From Xiphophorus maculatus (Eukaryota > Chordata > Actinopteri > Cyprinodontiformes > Poeciliidae), in contig NC_036445.1 of the NCBI RefSeq assembly GCF_002775205.1, positions 29,699,453 to 29,763,452 on the forward strand: DNA of 64,000 nucleotides, given 5' to 3'. Each line of letters starts with the position of its first letter. Position 1 is the first letter of the stretch. Made by a program: the position numbers and the translations under genes. The notes beneath the pieces were generated by a model that saw only the letters and a list, made by a program, of their open reading frames with translations, ran no database searches and had not been told where the DNA came from. Below, piece by piece: positions 37,601 through 52,600 of this stretch.

Positions 37601-40600
37601 TGCAGCAGTCTAAAAGCCTGGACCCCCTACCGCCATCGGAGGGCAAAAGCCCCGAGGTCCAATGCAGCGGCGCCGCTCTTAGCTGCACCCGCAGCCAGAG
37701 TGAATGTAGCTACCCTCCTGCTCCTGGGGACGTCGTACCTGGATTCACAGGCCACAGGATCCTGCCGGACTCCAGCAATAGGAAGTTGACTAAAGTGGAC
37801 TCGGGCTACAGCAGCAACCTAAACATCCAGCATACCATCAGCTCTGCAGCTCCTCCAGGACCCCAGCAGTGGGGAACCGCCCCCTCTGCGTCGTCATCGC
37901 TGTACTCAAGCGGGCTCTGCATGGCGCCCCCTCCTTACACAGCAGAGGCCCTTCATTATGTCCACATCCCAGGTTTTAAGCCTCGGTGTCCAAGCATGGT
38001 GGATCTTTCCCACAAAGGAGATGTCCAGTCTGTCCTCACCAGACGCTCCCTTGTCAGCTCACCGCTACCTCTGCAGTTCCTGGGAGCTGATGCCCAGCTG
38101 CATTCTGGGGCTTTTCATATGGGAAACTGTCTTTATAACATGTCCTCTACAGGCACGTCTTCTGGTTTTTACTGCCCAACGTTTGTCAGTTACAAATTTT
38201 GCTGGATGATAAATCATCCCAGAAGTTATTGTGGTGATTGATAATATTGTTGCTTTGACACCATTTGAAGTAATGTAATGGTATAATAATGCAAGAACAT
38301 ATTCTCAAAGATTAATAACATTTTAATTCTAAAGAACATTTAACATTGGAACTGGAAGACATTTCAAATGTCTAAAATAAATAAACAAACCTGAAACTAC
38401 AAATAAAATGTATTTATAAATTTTAATTCATAGTTTAATTTATTATGTGATTAATTGACTTGTGCATTTGCCTAATATATAATATAACATGCTATTTAGC
38501 CAACAAAAATATTTTAGATCTGCAATAACCTATATACAGGCTGCAATAGAACAGATTTAACTTTTTTTCTTTTATCTCTGACCAACATAACCTTAAAACA
38601 CAAGTTATGTTTTCAAATCAAGAGGCAACATAACCATGTTGGTCAACATGGTTAGTAGTTGGTATATTTTCAAATATACCAGCTACTTTGTGTTTAGATG
38701 TATTTCTCAGTAAACTAACTGAGCCATTCTTCCCACTTCAGGTTCTCTGGTGATTCCAGGACCTCCTGGACCTCATCCCCTCACTTTACCCCATCAGAGT
38801 CATCATGAAATGGGAATAATGGGGAAACCCTACAGCCATTATGGTGGAGATTCTATGGTGACCGGCGGTCATGAAGAACTGAGAGGTATCAGTTGTAGGC
38901 ATAACGGGAGTTTTCTACGTTCTACAATTTTTTGAAATCTGCTGTTAAGATGAGGGAGGTGTTACAAAACTTAATAATGACATTTAAACCTTTTAGACAT
39001 TGCAGAAAGCTGCCAGCATCAATTTATGCTTCTCCTTCTGTCATCCTCAGGCCAAGTTGTGGCACCAGAGGAGCTTCGCTTCCCTCAAGCCTGCTGTGTC
39101 GGCATCGCCTCTCAAACCTCCCTCAGCCTCTTCAACCCGTCTGAGAGATGGCAGCAGGTCTCCATCACTGTCACCAGCCTGGCCATTGATGGAGAGAAGG
39201 TTTGTTTATGGTTGTGTGTCAAAGGTCATCCCGGTAAAGCCAGAGGATCACATGCACTGTGTAAAAAATATGCATTAAATTATTCAACTTTTATGCCAGT
39301 TTAGTTACAGTGAGGTGAGTTGGATTCCTTTTTAAATAGGGAATTTTATATAAACGCACAATAAATATAATGTGATTAAAAGTGAGAAGGTTCTCAATAC
39401 TTTAAAATATTAAAAACCATAAAATGAAAACATTAAATACACACCATCTTTAATACAATACCCTCATATATGTTTTTTTTTTTTATCTCTGCAAGATTAA
39501 ATCCGATAATAAATTGGCTATGTTAGGTCTTTTGAGATCACCTAAGCTATTTTTATTAGTTACATATTGGAAACACTGCATTTTTTTTCTTTATATTTTT
39601 GTTTGATGTTTACATAAATTTACTTGTCAAAATTGCATTTAAGCGGCATCACTTGGGTCCTTTAACATCACAACAGTTTCCAGTTATTTTAGACCATTTC
39701 TCCTTGTCTTATTAAACATCCTTTCTGTAGTTTTGATGTTTCAATATTTTCACATATTCTTTCTTTATGAAGTCGTCTATTTAGTGAAGTGCACCTCATG
39801 TCCCTACAGCATGATGCTGCCACTCTTCTACTTCTAAATGGTGTTTTTCTAAGAGTAGCAGATCACCTCTTTTTCTTTTTTTTTCCTCTCCAAATGTATC
39901 AATTGTCATTTTATAGTTTCATTCAACCGTAAGACAAATCTCCCAAAATTCTACTTGTATAAAGCTTTTTTTAAAATTTTTTTTATTTTAATTCTGTTTT
40001 CGGGAGTAATGACTTCCTCTTTGCTGGGTGGCATTTCTTTCATTTTAACTTGACCACCCCTACTTGAATTAACTCCAATATTGAGTTAATTCAATATTGG
40101 AGTTATTGAACTCTAATTACTCCAATATTGGAGTTCTTAAGTGAGCTTGTCACTTAAGCATTCCCCTCACTCTTTAAAGGTAAACTGATCTTGGTTCAAA
40201 AAACATCTGATAAATTATCTTGCACATTTAGCATCCTTGCTGCCCTAAAACAAGGACAGCCAGGAAGTTGTTGAAGTTGAAACTTCAACAACTTCACATG
40301 TTGAAGTTGAAACTCAACTTCAACCTGCAGGTGGACAGCTTGCCTTACCAGTGGCTGATGGTGAAAAACAAGACCATCATCGGTCCCAAGAGTACAGAGG
40401 AGCAGAAAGTGCTGCTTGTCCCTCCGCAGCCTGGAGTCTACCAGTGCATCCTCAGTGTTTGCTCCTGGCCCGCCTCAGCTGAGACGGAGCTGGCTACCAG
40501 AGCCAACATCTTCGCCAAACGGGTGGTGCTTATTGCAGTGGCAGAAAACCCAGCTTTAGCGGTGAGTGACTCTAACCTGAAACCAAACATGAAGTCATGG

Positions 40601-43600
40601 AACAGACATGGAGACATGCAGGTAATGTGTGATTGTTGTTTTCATGAAATATTTCTTTGTGGGTTAATAGATTGAAGTTGGTGAATCTGGCTGTTTGGAT
40701 TTTGGAGACTTGCCAGAAGGGAGCTCTAAATCTCTACCTCTCAGACTGCTGAACAGAACCCACGCTACTGTACCCGTCCGCCTGGTGATCAGCGCTGTGA
40801 GTTCTGATAGACCGTACTGATCCATTAGCCCAGTCATCTCTAGTTGCAAACAAAGGGTGACACTTTCTTTTGTTTTCTATAGCTGAGCTTGAACACTTTC
40901 CTTTTGTAGAACAGTAAACTAAGCAAAAAAAAAAAACAAAAACCCAAAGGATCAACACAAACAAACCTAACAGTTTAAAGATGTCAAATCGGAGGAAAAA
41001 AGAAATAAAATGTTTTGTAGTTTTGTTTTTTTTTGGTTCAAGTTTATGAACACTAATGTACAATATTAATGTAAGGTGGTTAAATACAAAGCCACCCCTA
41101 TATTCACATTTTTTCTAGTTTGTGTCTACCCATTTCTGAAGGCCTGAACACTTCTTGGTTTCCTTATCCTTTGTGTACTTTTCCTCTCAGAATGCCACAG
41201 CATGGCGATGCTTCACCTTCTCCAAAGACCCCGTTGGTATGACGCCTGAGATGACACAGCAGGCTGCACACATGGCCCCGTTGGCCTCTCCCTCGGTCAT
41301 GAATCATGTGATGCACGCCAGCTATGGAGAGGTTAGTTCTGCCTAAATCTTCTGTTAATAAAATGATGTCAGAAAGTATGAATTGTTTTGTTTATAATGC
41401 CATGCAGGAGGTGTAGTAATATAGGATTCATTAGTAAATGTTTTGTTTTTACCATGCGTCTATAAAGCACCTTAACACGACACATTTCTCCCAGAACCCA
41501 GAAAGCTTCATGGTCTGGGTCCATTTCAAGGCTCCTCAGAAGTTCAGAACTTCTTCAGGTACTGATATGTACTGTTAACTTACTGTTTGGGAAGTCATCC
41601 AGCATATTATTTTTAAAAAGTCTGGTACTACATTTGTACTGCTAAATCACTAGACTCTACTGGTGTGTGTTTGGTTTTTAAGAAGACCTTGGTCCAGCTG
41701 ATGAGTACAGCGCTCGTGTGGACATTGAAATGGACTCTCCAGGTCCCAGTCGCATCATTAGGAGTATCCCCCTGAAGGCCAGGTCTGGAACTGCAAGAGT
41801 CCATGCTCCTAAAGATCTGCAGGTACCACAGCTGTCATGTGGTTGTTTTTTGTCATTCTTTTATAGCTACCCTTTACTTTAAAATATAAAGGGTAGATAT
41901 CCAACCTTTTTCTTTAAGTGTCTTTACAAAACACTTAAAGAAGAATGTGTCCAGACTTGTCTTAATTTTTTTCTTTCATTTGAATTTATTTGACTTGAAG
42001 TTGGAGATAATACAAACTTTGTTGTAGATTCAACATTTCTGTAAAAATGTGAATTTAGTGGCAACATATCTTTGTTTTTTTTCCTAGACTGTGAGCCTTT
42101 TTGCGCCTGTGGGCAAATGTAGTGAACAGACTCTGCCATTAAAGAATGCAGGAAACATCGATGTTCGGCTGAAACTCAAGGTAATTCTGACCTTTGCTTT
42201 TATGATTAGATTCAGGGTTTACGGTAGCTGCTGACATTTGGGCCTCAGAACTCTGCTTTAGCAGTCGAGAAGCATGTTTTCAAATGTTAATTTGTTCTTG
42301 CACTCTTCCATTTATTTGCAGTTGACTTTCATTTGTTTTTTTTCTCTAGATCAGTGACAACAGCGATAGCTTTTCGGTGACGCCTGATGAACTGTCCCTG
42401 AGAGTGGCAGAAGAACAAGGTGTTGTTTTATCATTTAAAGCACAAAGCAGCAGGAAGCATAAAGAAAGGTATACATGAGATTTCTTATTTCACTCCTCAG
42501 ACATTAAAGGAAATCTTTAGTCCTTTTTGGTTAAAAGGTTATAAAAAAAAATCTGATCACACATTTAATACTGTGGAAAGTTAAATATGCCAAATTACAA
42601 AAAAATAAATAGCTTGTGAAGTAATTAGTTAAATCTCATTCATTTATAAAAACTAGAAATAATTTCTTAAATATAAAATTATATGTGCCTCAATAAAGTG
42701 TATTGATTTCATCTAAAAAATAAAAAACGAGAGATAATTTTTTGCTTTAAGTTATTTTATACTCCTGTGCTGAAGCATATCATGAATTAAATTAAACAAT
42801 CAACTTCACCCATCAGACTCAGTAGACGGGATTTAGGGCAGTTTCTATAGCGATCCCGATGTCTGATTGGCTGCTTCAAACAGCAAGTCAAGAGAACTTC
42901 TTCCTCTTTTGCTATGACTATGAGGTCAATATTTCCACTGGAAAGTGTGGAAATGACTTCAGTAAGTTGTAATTTATTAATGCAACCTCTGGGCGAACAG
43001 CTCCAGCCCCTATCTCTATTTTGGTGTGAAATGGCTCAAGAGGGAGTGTGAGCTGGTGTTAGCTAGTGGGCGGGGCCTGCCTGTCTGGAATCTGTAGCAG
43101 CTTCCTGTAGGTAGGACCAGTGCGCTCTCTCCTGACAGTGAGAATTTTGACCTCTGAGTTGTAGCAAACTTGGTAGAAGTTCTTTTGACTTCCTGTTTGA
43201 AGCAGCCAATCAGACATCGGGGTCTCTACAGAAGCTGCCCTAATCCCCCCCACTGAGTGTGATGGGTGAAGTTGATTTATTCATAGTGTGTTTCTGTGGA
43301 GGAACATGTAGTGATTTATTAAAGCGTTAAATAGGTATATCAAGTTTTTAAAATGAAATCAATACATTTAATTGGGACACATAAAATTCTGTATTTAATT
43401 ATGTCTATTTATTTCCAGTTTTAAAATATTGATGCATTCACATATTTCATAAGCTAATTATTGTAATTTGGCACTTTTCACTCTCCGTAGAACGCATCCT
43501 TAGAAAAAAAATATTAATTTGTATGTCTCTTAAATTTGAATCTGACAAAACTGAAAAGTGTAGTGAGGAAATTCAAGAACTTAAATCTTTGTATCTTATT

Positions 43601-46600
43601 TATTTTTAAGATTGAATATTAATAATGAAAACGTCTGCTAAAGAAGCAGATGTATTTTCTAGAGCTTTGATCATTAATTACTGTGCATTGTGAATTTGTC
43701 ACCCAGGCAGCATGCTATCAATACTGAACCTACTCACTTAAGTTCATGTTGTTCCGCAGCCTTCTCACAGTATTGGTGCTGCCGTCGGGCCCTCAGTACG
43801 AGGTGACGCTGAAAGGAGAAGTAGTCCCTTCTGACTCCGGGAACCCAGCGGCTCCCTCTGCTCCTGTCTGTGGCCCCTTGCTGACCAGTGACATCCCACC
43901 AATCCTCTCCAATAAGCAGTTTGTGGCCTGGGGAGGGGTCACCCTGGGGCGAGCTGTGTAGGCAACTTTTGAGTTTTTCATTAGTTTGAGTGCCGCTTGA
44001 TTACAGACCCATCACTTTCTAGGTATCAGTTATTCATTGGAAAGGAGTCAATTTAAAAAGAAAAAAAAAAAACAACCTTAAAGCTCAGTGTTCCATCTTA
44101 TTCTATTAAGGCTTGTGTAATGTTATTCATGAGAGGGGACACTGTGGGGGTCTGCAGGGAGCGCTGTTCCTCAGAAGCTATTTCAACGTGATGCACAGTT
44201 TATTTGTGTTCTGTGAGGAGAGATAAAGAGCAGCACAACAGAATAGAAACGAGAAATCTGTTTATTAAAGTCAATCAGATTTGACTGTAATTGAGCTATT
44301 GCACATCAATAATATTTGGGATAAAACAAAGCAGAGGAGGTTTGACCTGAAATGTTTAAACTCTTTATAACGGTTATTCTTTTTAGCCAACAGAAGCTGG
44401 TTCTAAGAAACGACTCAACCAGCACCACACAGCAGCTACGTTTGCTTATCCGTGGTCAGGACCAAGACTGTTTTCAGGTACGGCCCTTTAAATGGTGAAG
44501 ATGTTTTTCCATTGTTTCTGTTGATTGTTGAGCTTTCTAGCACTATGTGCAAGCTGTAAACTGAGACTTCACGTTGTCGCAGTCTTAGTCTTCACAGATG
44601 TGTCTCAGTAAATAACTGTAGTTTAGTTCAGTGATTTAATTCCTTACTGTTGAAATTAATACCCAATTGTATAAAATGTATTGTGTTTTTACTGTCAATC
44701 AGATATTTGAATATTTCACCCACTAAATTTTTTATGTAAATTTAGGTATGACGCCTATTAGATCCACCAAGCACTTAAGGAATAAAACAGATTGTATGTT
44801 GCTCAGACAAATCTTTGAAATTGAGTCAACATATGTTTTTGAACAACCATGGCTTTGCCATAAAGTGTCAAAAATTCAATTTCAACATATATTTTTCAAT
44901 ATACATTGATGTTCATCCTACAGTATTTCCAATACAGTTAAATATTTTTAAAAATCTATTTACTAGGGATAAAAGGTGTCCTATAAGCTTTTATCCCGTT
45001 TCATGATAAAGTATTATCATGATGCATGTACTTGTGAAAATAATAAAAAGCTTAAAGTAAGCTTTTGATTAAAAGTTTCATGTTCAAAATACTTGCACAA
45101 AATGTACTTCTACAAATAAATATGAATTTCCTATATTGCTCATTAATGTTAGCATTACACATTTGACCTTTGACCACTAGATATGTGCTATCAAAGCACT
45201 ATCAACCAACATTTGTAGCATTCATACATTCGTTTGACAATATTCTCAGCAAAATGTGATCTGAAGCTAATTAGCTTCACAAGTCCATATGAAGTTCAAG
45301 ATCCTGGCTTCCAACAAATGAAAACACAAAATTGAGTATTTGAAAGTAAGAATATTGCACTGTAATAATAATAGTGAAGAAAAATTTGTGCTAAAAGTTG
45401 TTAAAGTAAATTAACAACGACTTCCTTGTTTCCAGCTCCAGAGCTTGTTCAGCCCTGAGGAGTGTCTGACCCACCATGGAGAGCTGTCCATTCGGCCCAG
45501 GGAGGATGTATCCATCCACCTGCTCTTTGCTCCCACCAGGGTGGCCTGCATGCTGGCCAAGCTGGAAATTAAACAGTCTGGAGTCCGCTCATCACAACCA
45601 GGAGTCAAATTCATTGTACGAATGCAACCTTTATTGCTTTGCCATGCTCTCTACCTTCCGTTTCAGAAGTTATTAACCACACAACTCTACTTTTACATGT
45701 TTTTTTTCCCCCCATAATGTATTGTCTTTGCAGGACTTGAGCTGTTTTGCATTCTGGGTAATCTGTTCACACAGGACAGTAAATGTATTTATGTGCTGTA
45801 CATCTTCAGTCATCCCTTGTTATGAGATCTGTTCTATTTGCACTTTGCTGTATGTAAATACAGAATGTTAGGTCACCAAACAATCTGGTAATCTATCTGT
45901 ACTAGAGATTTAACCCAGTGGCATCCATATGTGGAAACACGTGAAGGATCTGAGCCAAATTGGTAAAAGAATAACAGTCACTCACTTTCTTTGTTCTTTC
46001 TGTCCAACCTCAGTCAACTTTCTTGGCTATTTAAAGATGGCATTTGAATTAGTTTGAATCATGTTACACTTCTGTATCATCTTTTCATATTTTATAATAA
46101 TGAAGGGCTCTTAATGCGGTTCCCCTGCGAGGCAATATGCATGTTTAATCTCACTGACTGACTTCATTTTGTTGTTGGTCAAATCGACATCGTTTTTCCT
46201 GAGTTCTTGAGAAACGAGAATCAGACACATGTGACTTTGCTTCATATGTTTAAAAGAAAACGTGTTAAAGGATAACTGTCCGGATTGGTTTGATGTTTTA
46301 AAGCTCTGCTCAGAGCCGCCTGCTTGCAAGTGCATCTTTGCACGTTTGAATAGCACCACCTTTATTTGTTGTTGTCCCATTCTTAGATTCCGCTGTCGGG
46401 CTACGGCGGCACCAGCAATATCATCCTGGAGGACCAGAGGAAGCACGGCGACGGCTACGTGGCGACGCTGCCCGACGTCGCTGTTGGCTGTGTCAGCAAA
46501 GTGTGTCTGTGTGTGAGGAACACCGGCTCCAGAGCTGCCTTTGTTAAAGCCGTGGCCTTCTCTGACATCCAGAGCCGGTCGCTTATGCATTCCTCCGTCA

Positions 46601-49600
46601 TGAGCCTGGCCCCGTCACAGTTCGTCCTGAAGGAACGGACGCAAGAGGTGATGAGCTGCTCTTTCAACTTTTCTTTTTAATTTGTTGTTTTTCTACCCTG
46701 GAGATGGTAACATCAGCAGCAGACAAAGACAATACTTCTAATTATAACAGCATCTTCTCTTGACCTTGTCACTCTTCTGTGTGTGTCCAGGTGATCACTG
46801 TTCTAATGAAGTCCAGCCACAGAGAGACGGGTCTGTGTGAGTCAGCCAGTAGCCCCTTGGCCACAGTCTGCCTCTTTTGTGGAGATGAGGTCTCCAGGCA
46901 GCAGTACAGGAGGTGAGACGCTGCAGCGTTTAGCCTCGGCTGCTGCTTAATGGAACTGTGTAGAACTCCTAATGAAATGTTTTATCTGTAAATGATACCA
47001 GGCCTGTGAATTAGTTGCAAGGCACTGATAATTAAATCTAAATTGTCCCCCAAGATCAATAATGCAGTGAGGCTGATGACAAGCTTTTCTTGTCACTTTT
47101 AATTGGAGCGTGCTCTGAAAAATGAACTTCATACCTGAACCAAACTCCTGGTGTGTTGTGTGACAGGTTGCTCGAGTGCAAACCAGAGGCTGGGAGGAAA
47201 GCTCTGTCTGAGAACAGTCTGCTCAAGAACATAGACTTCACCGAAACCTTCCTGGGGGAAGGAAGTGTCAAAGAAGGTAATTAGCATTTTTCACCCTGCT
47301 GTTCGTTGCATTTCATCATTATGATTTTTTTTTAAATCATCCAACAATAGAGGACACTTTATTGTAATTTCCACATTCAGTTGCAGTATGTAACTTATAC
47401 AAAAAACTTGTTTTATAAATTTGTTAAAATTTCAATTGTCATGACAATATAAGACAATCTGCCTTCTCCCAGTGCTAACTACAGAAATGCCACTGCTCAG
47501 TCAGAAACAGCCAATCAGAGCCATGAGGAAAGTCTTGGCACTGTCGACCACTCTTGTGCTCAACCCTCCCACTTGCTCTTTGCTATGCTACAGCTGAATC
47601 ACCACAACAGAGCCTATTATGAATGCTAATGTTGGTTTGCATGGCCACCAATGGTGGCAGATAAATGGTTTTCCTGAATCTGTAGGTTGTTTCTCCACCA
47701 TTAGCACATTTAGCATTGGGATTTAATAAACGAGGTTGCCTGACATCAATAACTGCCCTCCTCCTGGCTCTGATTGGTTGTTTCTCATAGGGAGCCGTGC
47801 ATTTTTGCAGACCACAATTGTAGCTCTGGGATGACGTTGAGTTTGACTGTGTTTTTTTTTTTTTTTTTTTTCCATCTGGAGATGTGTTTCACCCATCCTT
47901 TGACTTATCCACAGCCTACGACCTGCCCCTGCGGCCTAACGAGGCCCACATCTTCAACAGCAACATGAGTAAAGTGTTGGTGTCGTTGTTGGGAAAAATA
48001 AAGAGTGCAGACAGTGAGGAGAGCGAACACGACAAACCTCAGCTGCCCTCTGACAGCCACTGCTTCCAGGCAGACGGGTATTGTACCAGTAGTAATAATA
48101 AAAATAACATCAGTAACCTGCTGGTGATACACAGCTGACTGCATCTTATAAATTGTGATTCTTTTTTTATTCTATTTTACAAAAATAAATAAATAAATAA
48201 ATACATCACATAAACATGCCAGGCTAATTTTCCCATCTTATTCACAACCGGCTATATTTCTAAGCAGTGACAACCGTGAATATGTTTTAACAAAACCCAG
48301 AATAAACCTTTTTGTTATTTCACAGTGGTTTTCCAAATGGCAGTGTGTCCCTGGATGTGCTGCCAGTGAAGGGTCCTCAGGGTCCATCACTGAAAGTCAC
48401 AGGATCCTCTTCTAAGGTGCCTGAATAGACTCTGGTGGCCTTTAATGAACAAAGGTCACAATGTTATTTGTAGTGACTAAGATGCTAAATCTGAGTGGTG
48501 GAAACATTGTGAAGAAAAAAAAAGAAAAAGCAATGTGAGAAAAATGTGAATTAAGTAAAATCACCACAGCAATTGTCAGCTGTAGTATTGTAAGAATTAA
48601 TACATTTTTTCTGCTATCGTTCAGACCTGATTTGGACGAGTGGTTGGTAATCTGGTTGTATTGGGTTAAGAACTGGATGTGTTGATGATTTGCCAAAGAA
48701 AAGAGATAACAGTGTTAATGGAGCATTCTGTCAATTTTTCTATGCTGTTGCTCAGACTTATCAGTCCTGTTTTCCTCCTGTTTCTTCAGCTTCCTAAATT
48801 AAACATATTTAGAGTAGTTTTAATTGTTCTCATGGTAAAAGGACCAGTTGTTGAATTAAATTGAAACTGCCATAACAGATGTTTCATTACCACAATTTTA
48901 TGAAAGGATTTTAGGATGGTCAAAAAAAACTCAGCTCATCAGACATAATCTACTTCAACGTAGTTGGCTTTTAGTTGTAGACAGACTAATTTTAAAGATT
49001 TAACTGTATTAAAAGCGATCATTGTGTTTATGTTTTGCCATATCTTCCACTGCTGTCCTGTCAGGCTCCAGACTCACAGCACACACAGTCCGAGTCGTGG
49101 ATCATCCACCCACAGCAGCTCGTCCTCGCAGCTCCCACCATCAGTGAGTCTCTCATGAATTCTGGACGTCGTCATTTCGTTTTGAGTTTAGTTGGAGGAA
49201 GCAACAGTTGAATATTCATATTCACAATATTTCTAGATGGTCCGTCTAGTACCAGCCAAGTTCAGATCCAGAACAACACTTCTGGAGAGCTGAACTTTGA
49301 CCTTTCGTGGCCGGCTCACTGCCTCACCATCACCCCACAGCACGGAGTCATTGAGCCTCAGTAAGCCTTTCTTTGAGTCTTGGTAATAGATTCATTTGTT
49401 TTTCTTGTAAGCAAGGGAAAAGTATAGAGGTGTCTTGATTCAGTTACTCTACTCCATTACTTAGCAACAGGTAGGGGAGGGGCAGAGCAGTTCTTTACAG
49501 CCAGAGAAAATTCCAATCACTCTTCTCCCCACTCTCTCTCTGGCAGCTGCACAGTAACTGGCCCTCTTATACATCTGCGTGCATTTACACTTTTCTTTTC

Positions 49601-52600
49601 CTATTTATTATTGTTTTCCTTCACTTTTCTTATTTTTTTTTCTCTCCAAAACTCAGGAGCCAGCTGCAGATTTTGATCAGCCCCAACCCCTCACTAGCCA
49701 CTAAATCTGCCCTGCTGCCGTGGAGCGGACAGATTTATGTCCAGTGTGATGGACAGCAGAAGGTATGGCACTATAGCTATCAAACAATCCATTCAAATAT
49801 CAGAAATTTCAATCAGATCCTCTTTATGTTTTTGGAGTTAATTGTTGTCATAGAACCGTCAGAAGGTGGCAGTATTGACTAGACTGAACATGACTGTAAT
49901 AAACCGATTGGATGATATGGTCCTCAATAATTGGCTAACAAAACCCACCAACTGTTTCTGATAAATTAATTTAGCGTTGAAGCTCCTGTGCGTACAAACC
50001 CTGATGTACCATAACAGAACACATTATATAAAATAAAATGGCTACTTCCAGCTTAAAGGCACAGTTGTTCCTAACACTTTAAATGTTTTGTAGTTCATTA
50101 AGGTCCAGATTCGCAGGGACCTGGCTCTGGACGTGTCTGCAGCTCCAGCAGATGCATCTCTGTCGGCCCTGCCTGCTCAGGCTGCTACTCCTGTGCTGCC
50201 TGTTCCCCGACTCAGCAACAAGCCGCCGACGGCAGCGCCTGGCCTGGTGGAAATAAAAAACAAGACCATCACCTTCCCTTCCACGCTCTCAGGGGAAACT
50301 TCAGGTTATTCCTCAGCACTTTGACTTGAGGAATTGTTTAACTAAAAAAACAAACAAAAAACAACATTTTCTGGAAAGTCTAAAGTGGAATTACAGAAGG
50401 CATAATAAAAAAAACCCAATATCTTAAAACAATCCAGACGTTTGACTCTTACCATGCAGACTGTTTAATATGTGTTTGTTTCTGCTGGAGACTAAGACTT
50501 TGTTTTTTGCTGTTGTACTTCAGAGGCCCAGCTGGAGGTGCAGAATGGTGAAGTGGAAGTCAGGTGGTACCTGTCTTCATTCGCTCCTCCATATGTTAAG
50601 GTACTCTTCAGAATTTGACTTCCAGCTGTGTTCGTCTTTTGAATGACTTTGTGTATCATGGCAGCTGAAAAGTCAACCAGCCTCCTTTATTCTGATTCCA
50701 AAATGATTAAGGTCTGGACGGAAACACAACTGGGCGGGGTGGACCATATGGACTTAATTTTATCACAATAAAAGTGACAATAAGATCTATTTATTTCTTT
50801 TTGTTTAGGTAACCATTTTGGCTGTGACTGCATGGCTTCACACAGTAACTGCATTTAATCATATTTTCAAATTTATTGAAAATATCTATATTTTCAAAAA
50901 CAGTGGAAAAATAATAAAAATAACAGTTTTGGGGATTTTTAAACACCATTAGTTGGATTTTATCATGACAATGATAAACCAGAATTCTTATAATAAAAAA
51001 ATATCATGATAAACGATACAATAAATGCCCACCACTATCAGAGACCTTTTCGTTTTTCCTCTCCTCCCAAAGCATACAGCTCTGTTGCTGTAAATCTCTG
51101 TAGATTTGTTGAAACCCAGATGTTTGTCCTGTTTGAAAATCTAAAATCTATTTGTGCATTTGGAAGATAAGGCTGAGGTCACAGTGAAATCCTGTGCTGC
51201 CCTGAGCTTTTCCTGCTGCTTCCAGGTCTAGAGCCAGCATTTTATAGGAAAAAAACTAATAAGTAGCAATCTGGTATAAGCCTGTCACTATCAGCAATAA
51301 ATCAATTAATTAAATGATAAATTAAAAGGAGCTCAATAATTTCCATTCTGATGTTTTTTGAACAGTAAATCTATCTACAGATGAGTCATATTCCATTACA
51401 TTTCTGGATTCAGTTGCATTTGGTTTTTATTCAGTTTTGTTTGCTTTTGGTTGTCTTTATTAATTTATTTTTTTGATATTTAAAATATCTTCCAGTTCCA
51501 GTATCAGGTCGTCTTTAGAAAATTAACGTTTATTGATCTCTGAAAGGGGAACTTGCATTATTATGCCTTTATCATTATATCCTTTGAAAATTTTCTCAAA
51601 ACAACAACTTTATCAATTATCGCAATAACTTCTGCATTTTATCATCCTGTAAAATATTATTACCACAGACCTCCATTTTCTTTCATTGAAAACATAAAGT
51701 ATACTTTGTCCTTGTCTTGTCTTAGGTCCTCTAATTGGTGCACTGTAAGTTATATTTGACCTGTTTTGTTCTGTTATAGTTCATATTAACTGGAAATACT
51801 TTTTCCCCGTTTGCTCTGAAGGGAGTTGATGACAGTGAAGACGTTTACCGGGCCACATACACTGCCTTCAGATGTTCCAGGGTCTCAGGAACCTTGGGGG
51901 CCCATGAGAAGATGCAGGTAGACACTCACTCCCAACCACACTGTTCCATTTTCATAAGGTCATTTCAGTTTAATAAGTTTGCTAAAAAAAAATGTCTACC
52001 TATTCTTCCAGTTAATGAAGAGCCCAAATAGAAAACTAGAATTCTAAGAGGGTTTTTTTTCTGTCCAATTGAAAGAACTTTTCAGCTTCTTGATATTGGT
52101 GACTACTCTTAGGTTAACAGCACCAAGCAGCATATGAAGCCAATAAATATCAGATGATCAATCCCAACACCTAGAAAACAGTTAGATTGAGTCTTTTAGA
52201 TCTCTCCTTTTACAAGAAAATGTAAAAGTCTTTCAGAGTTTTGAGTTCCTTTATGTGGCTGACGTCACAGATTCCTCCAGTGTTTTTCTGCTTCCAGGTG
52301 CCTGTTACCTTCCTCCCCAGAGACAGAGGGACTTATGTCCAGTTCTGGGACATGGAGTGCCACCCCGTGTCTGAGCCCCAGCAGAAATCCAGAATCCGCT
52401 TTCAGCTCTCTGGCACTGTGAGGACAAATTTCTTGTTTTGGCCGCTACTAGAATAAATACAATAACGCTTGAATACTGGTATTTATGTTTTGCCTTGCAC
52501 TCTTATCCGATCAATCCTCCAGTCACACCATAAGTAGTTAGTGTTGCTCGCAGCTTTTCTTTCATTGTTTTGCTGTAGTTTGAGGAACTGTTCTGTCTGG

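Noticed and set aside
45411..45614. Open frame antisense to CEP192 exon 36, and similar antisense ORFs at 46111-46590, 37371-37688 and 30669-30983.
   Set aside because: They are shadows of real plus-strand exons and have no splice or homology support.
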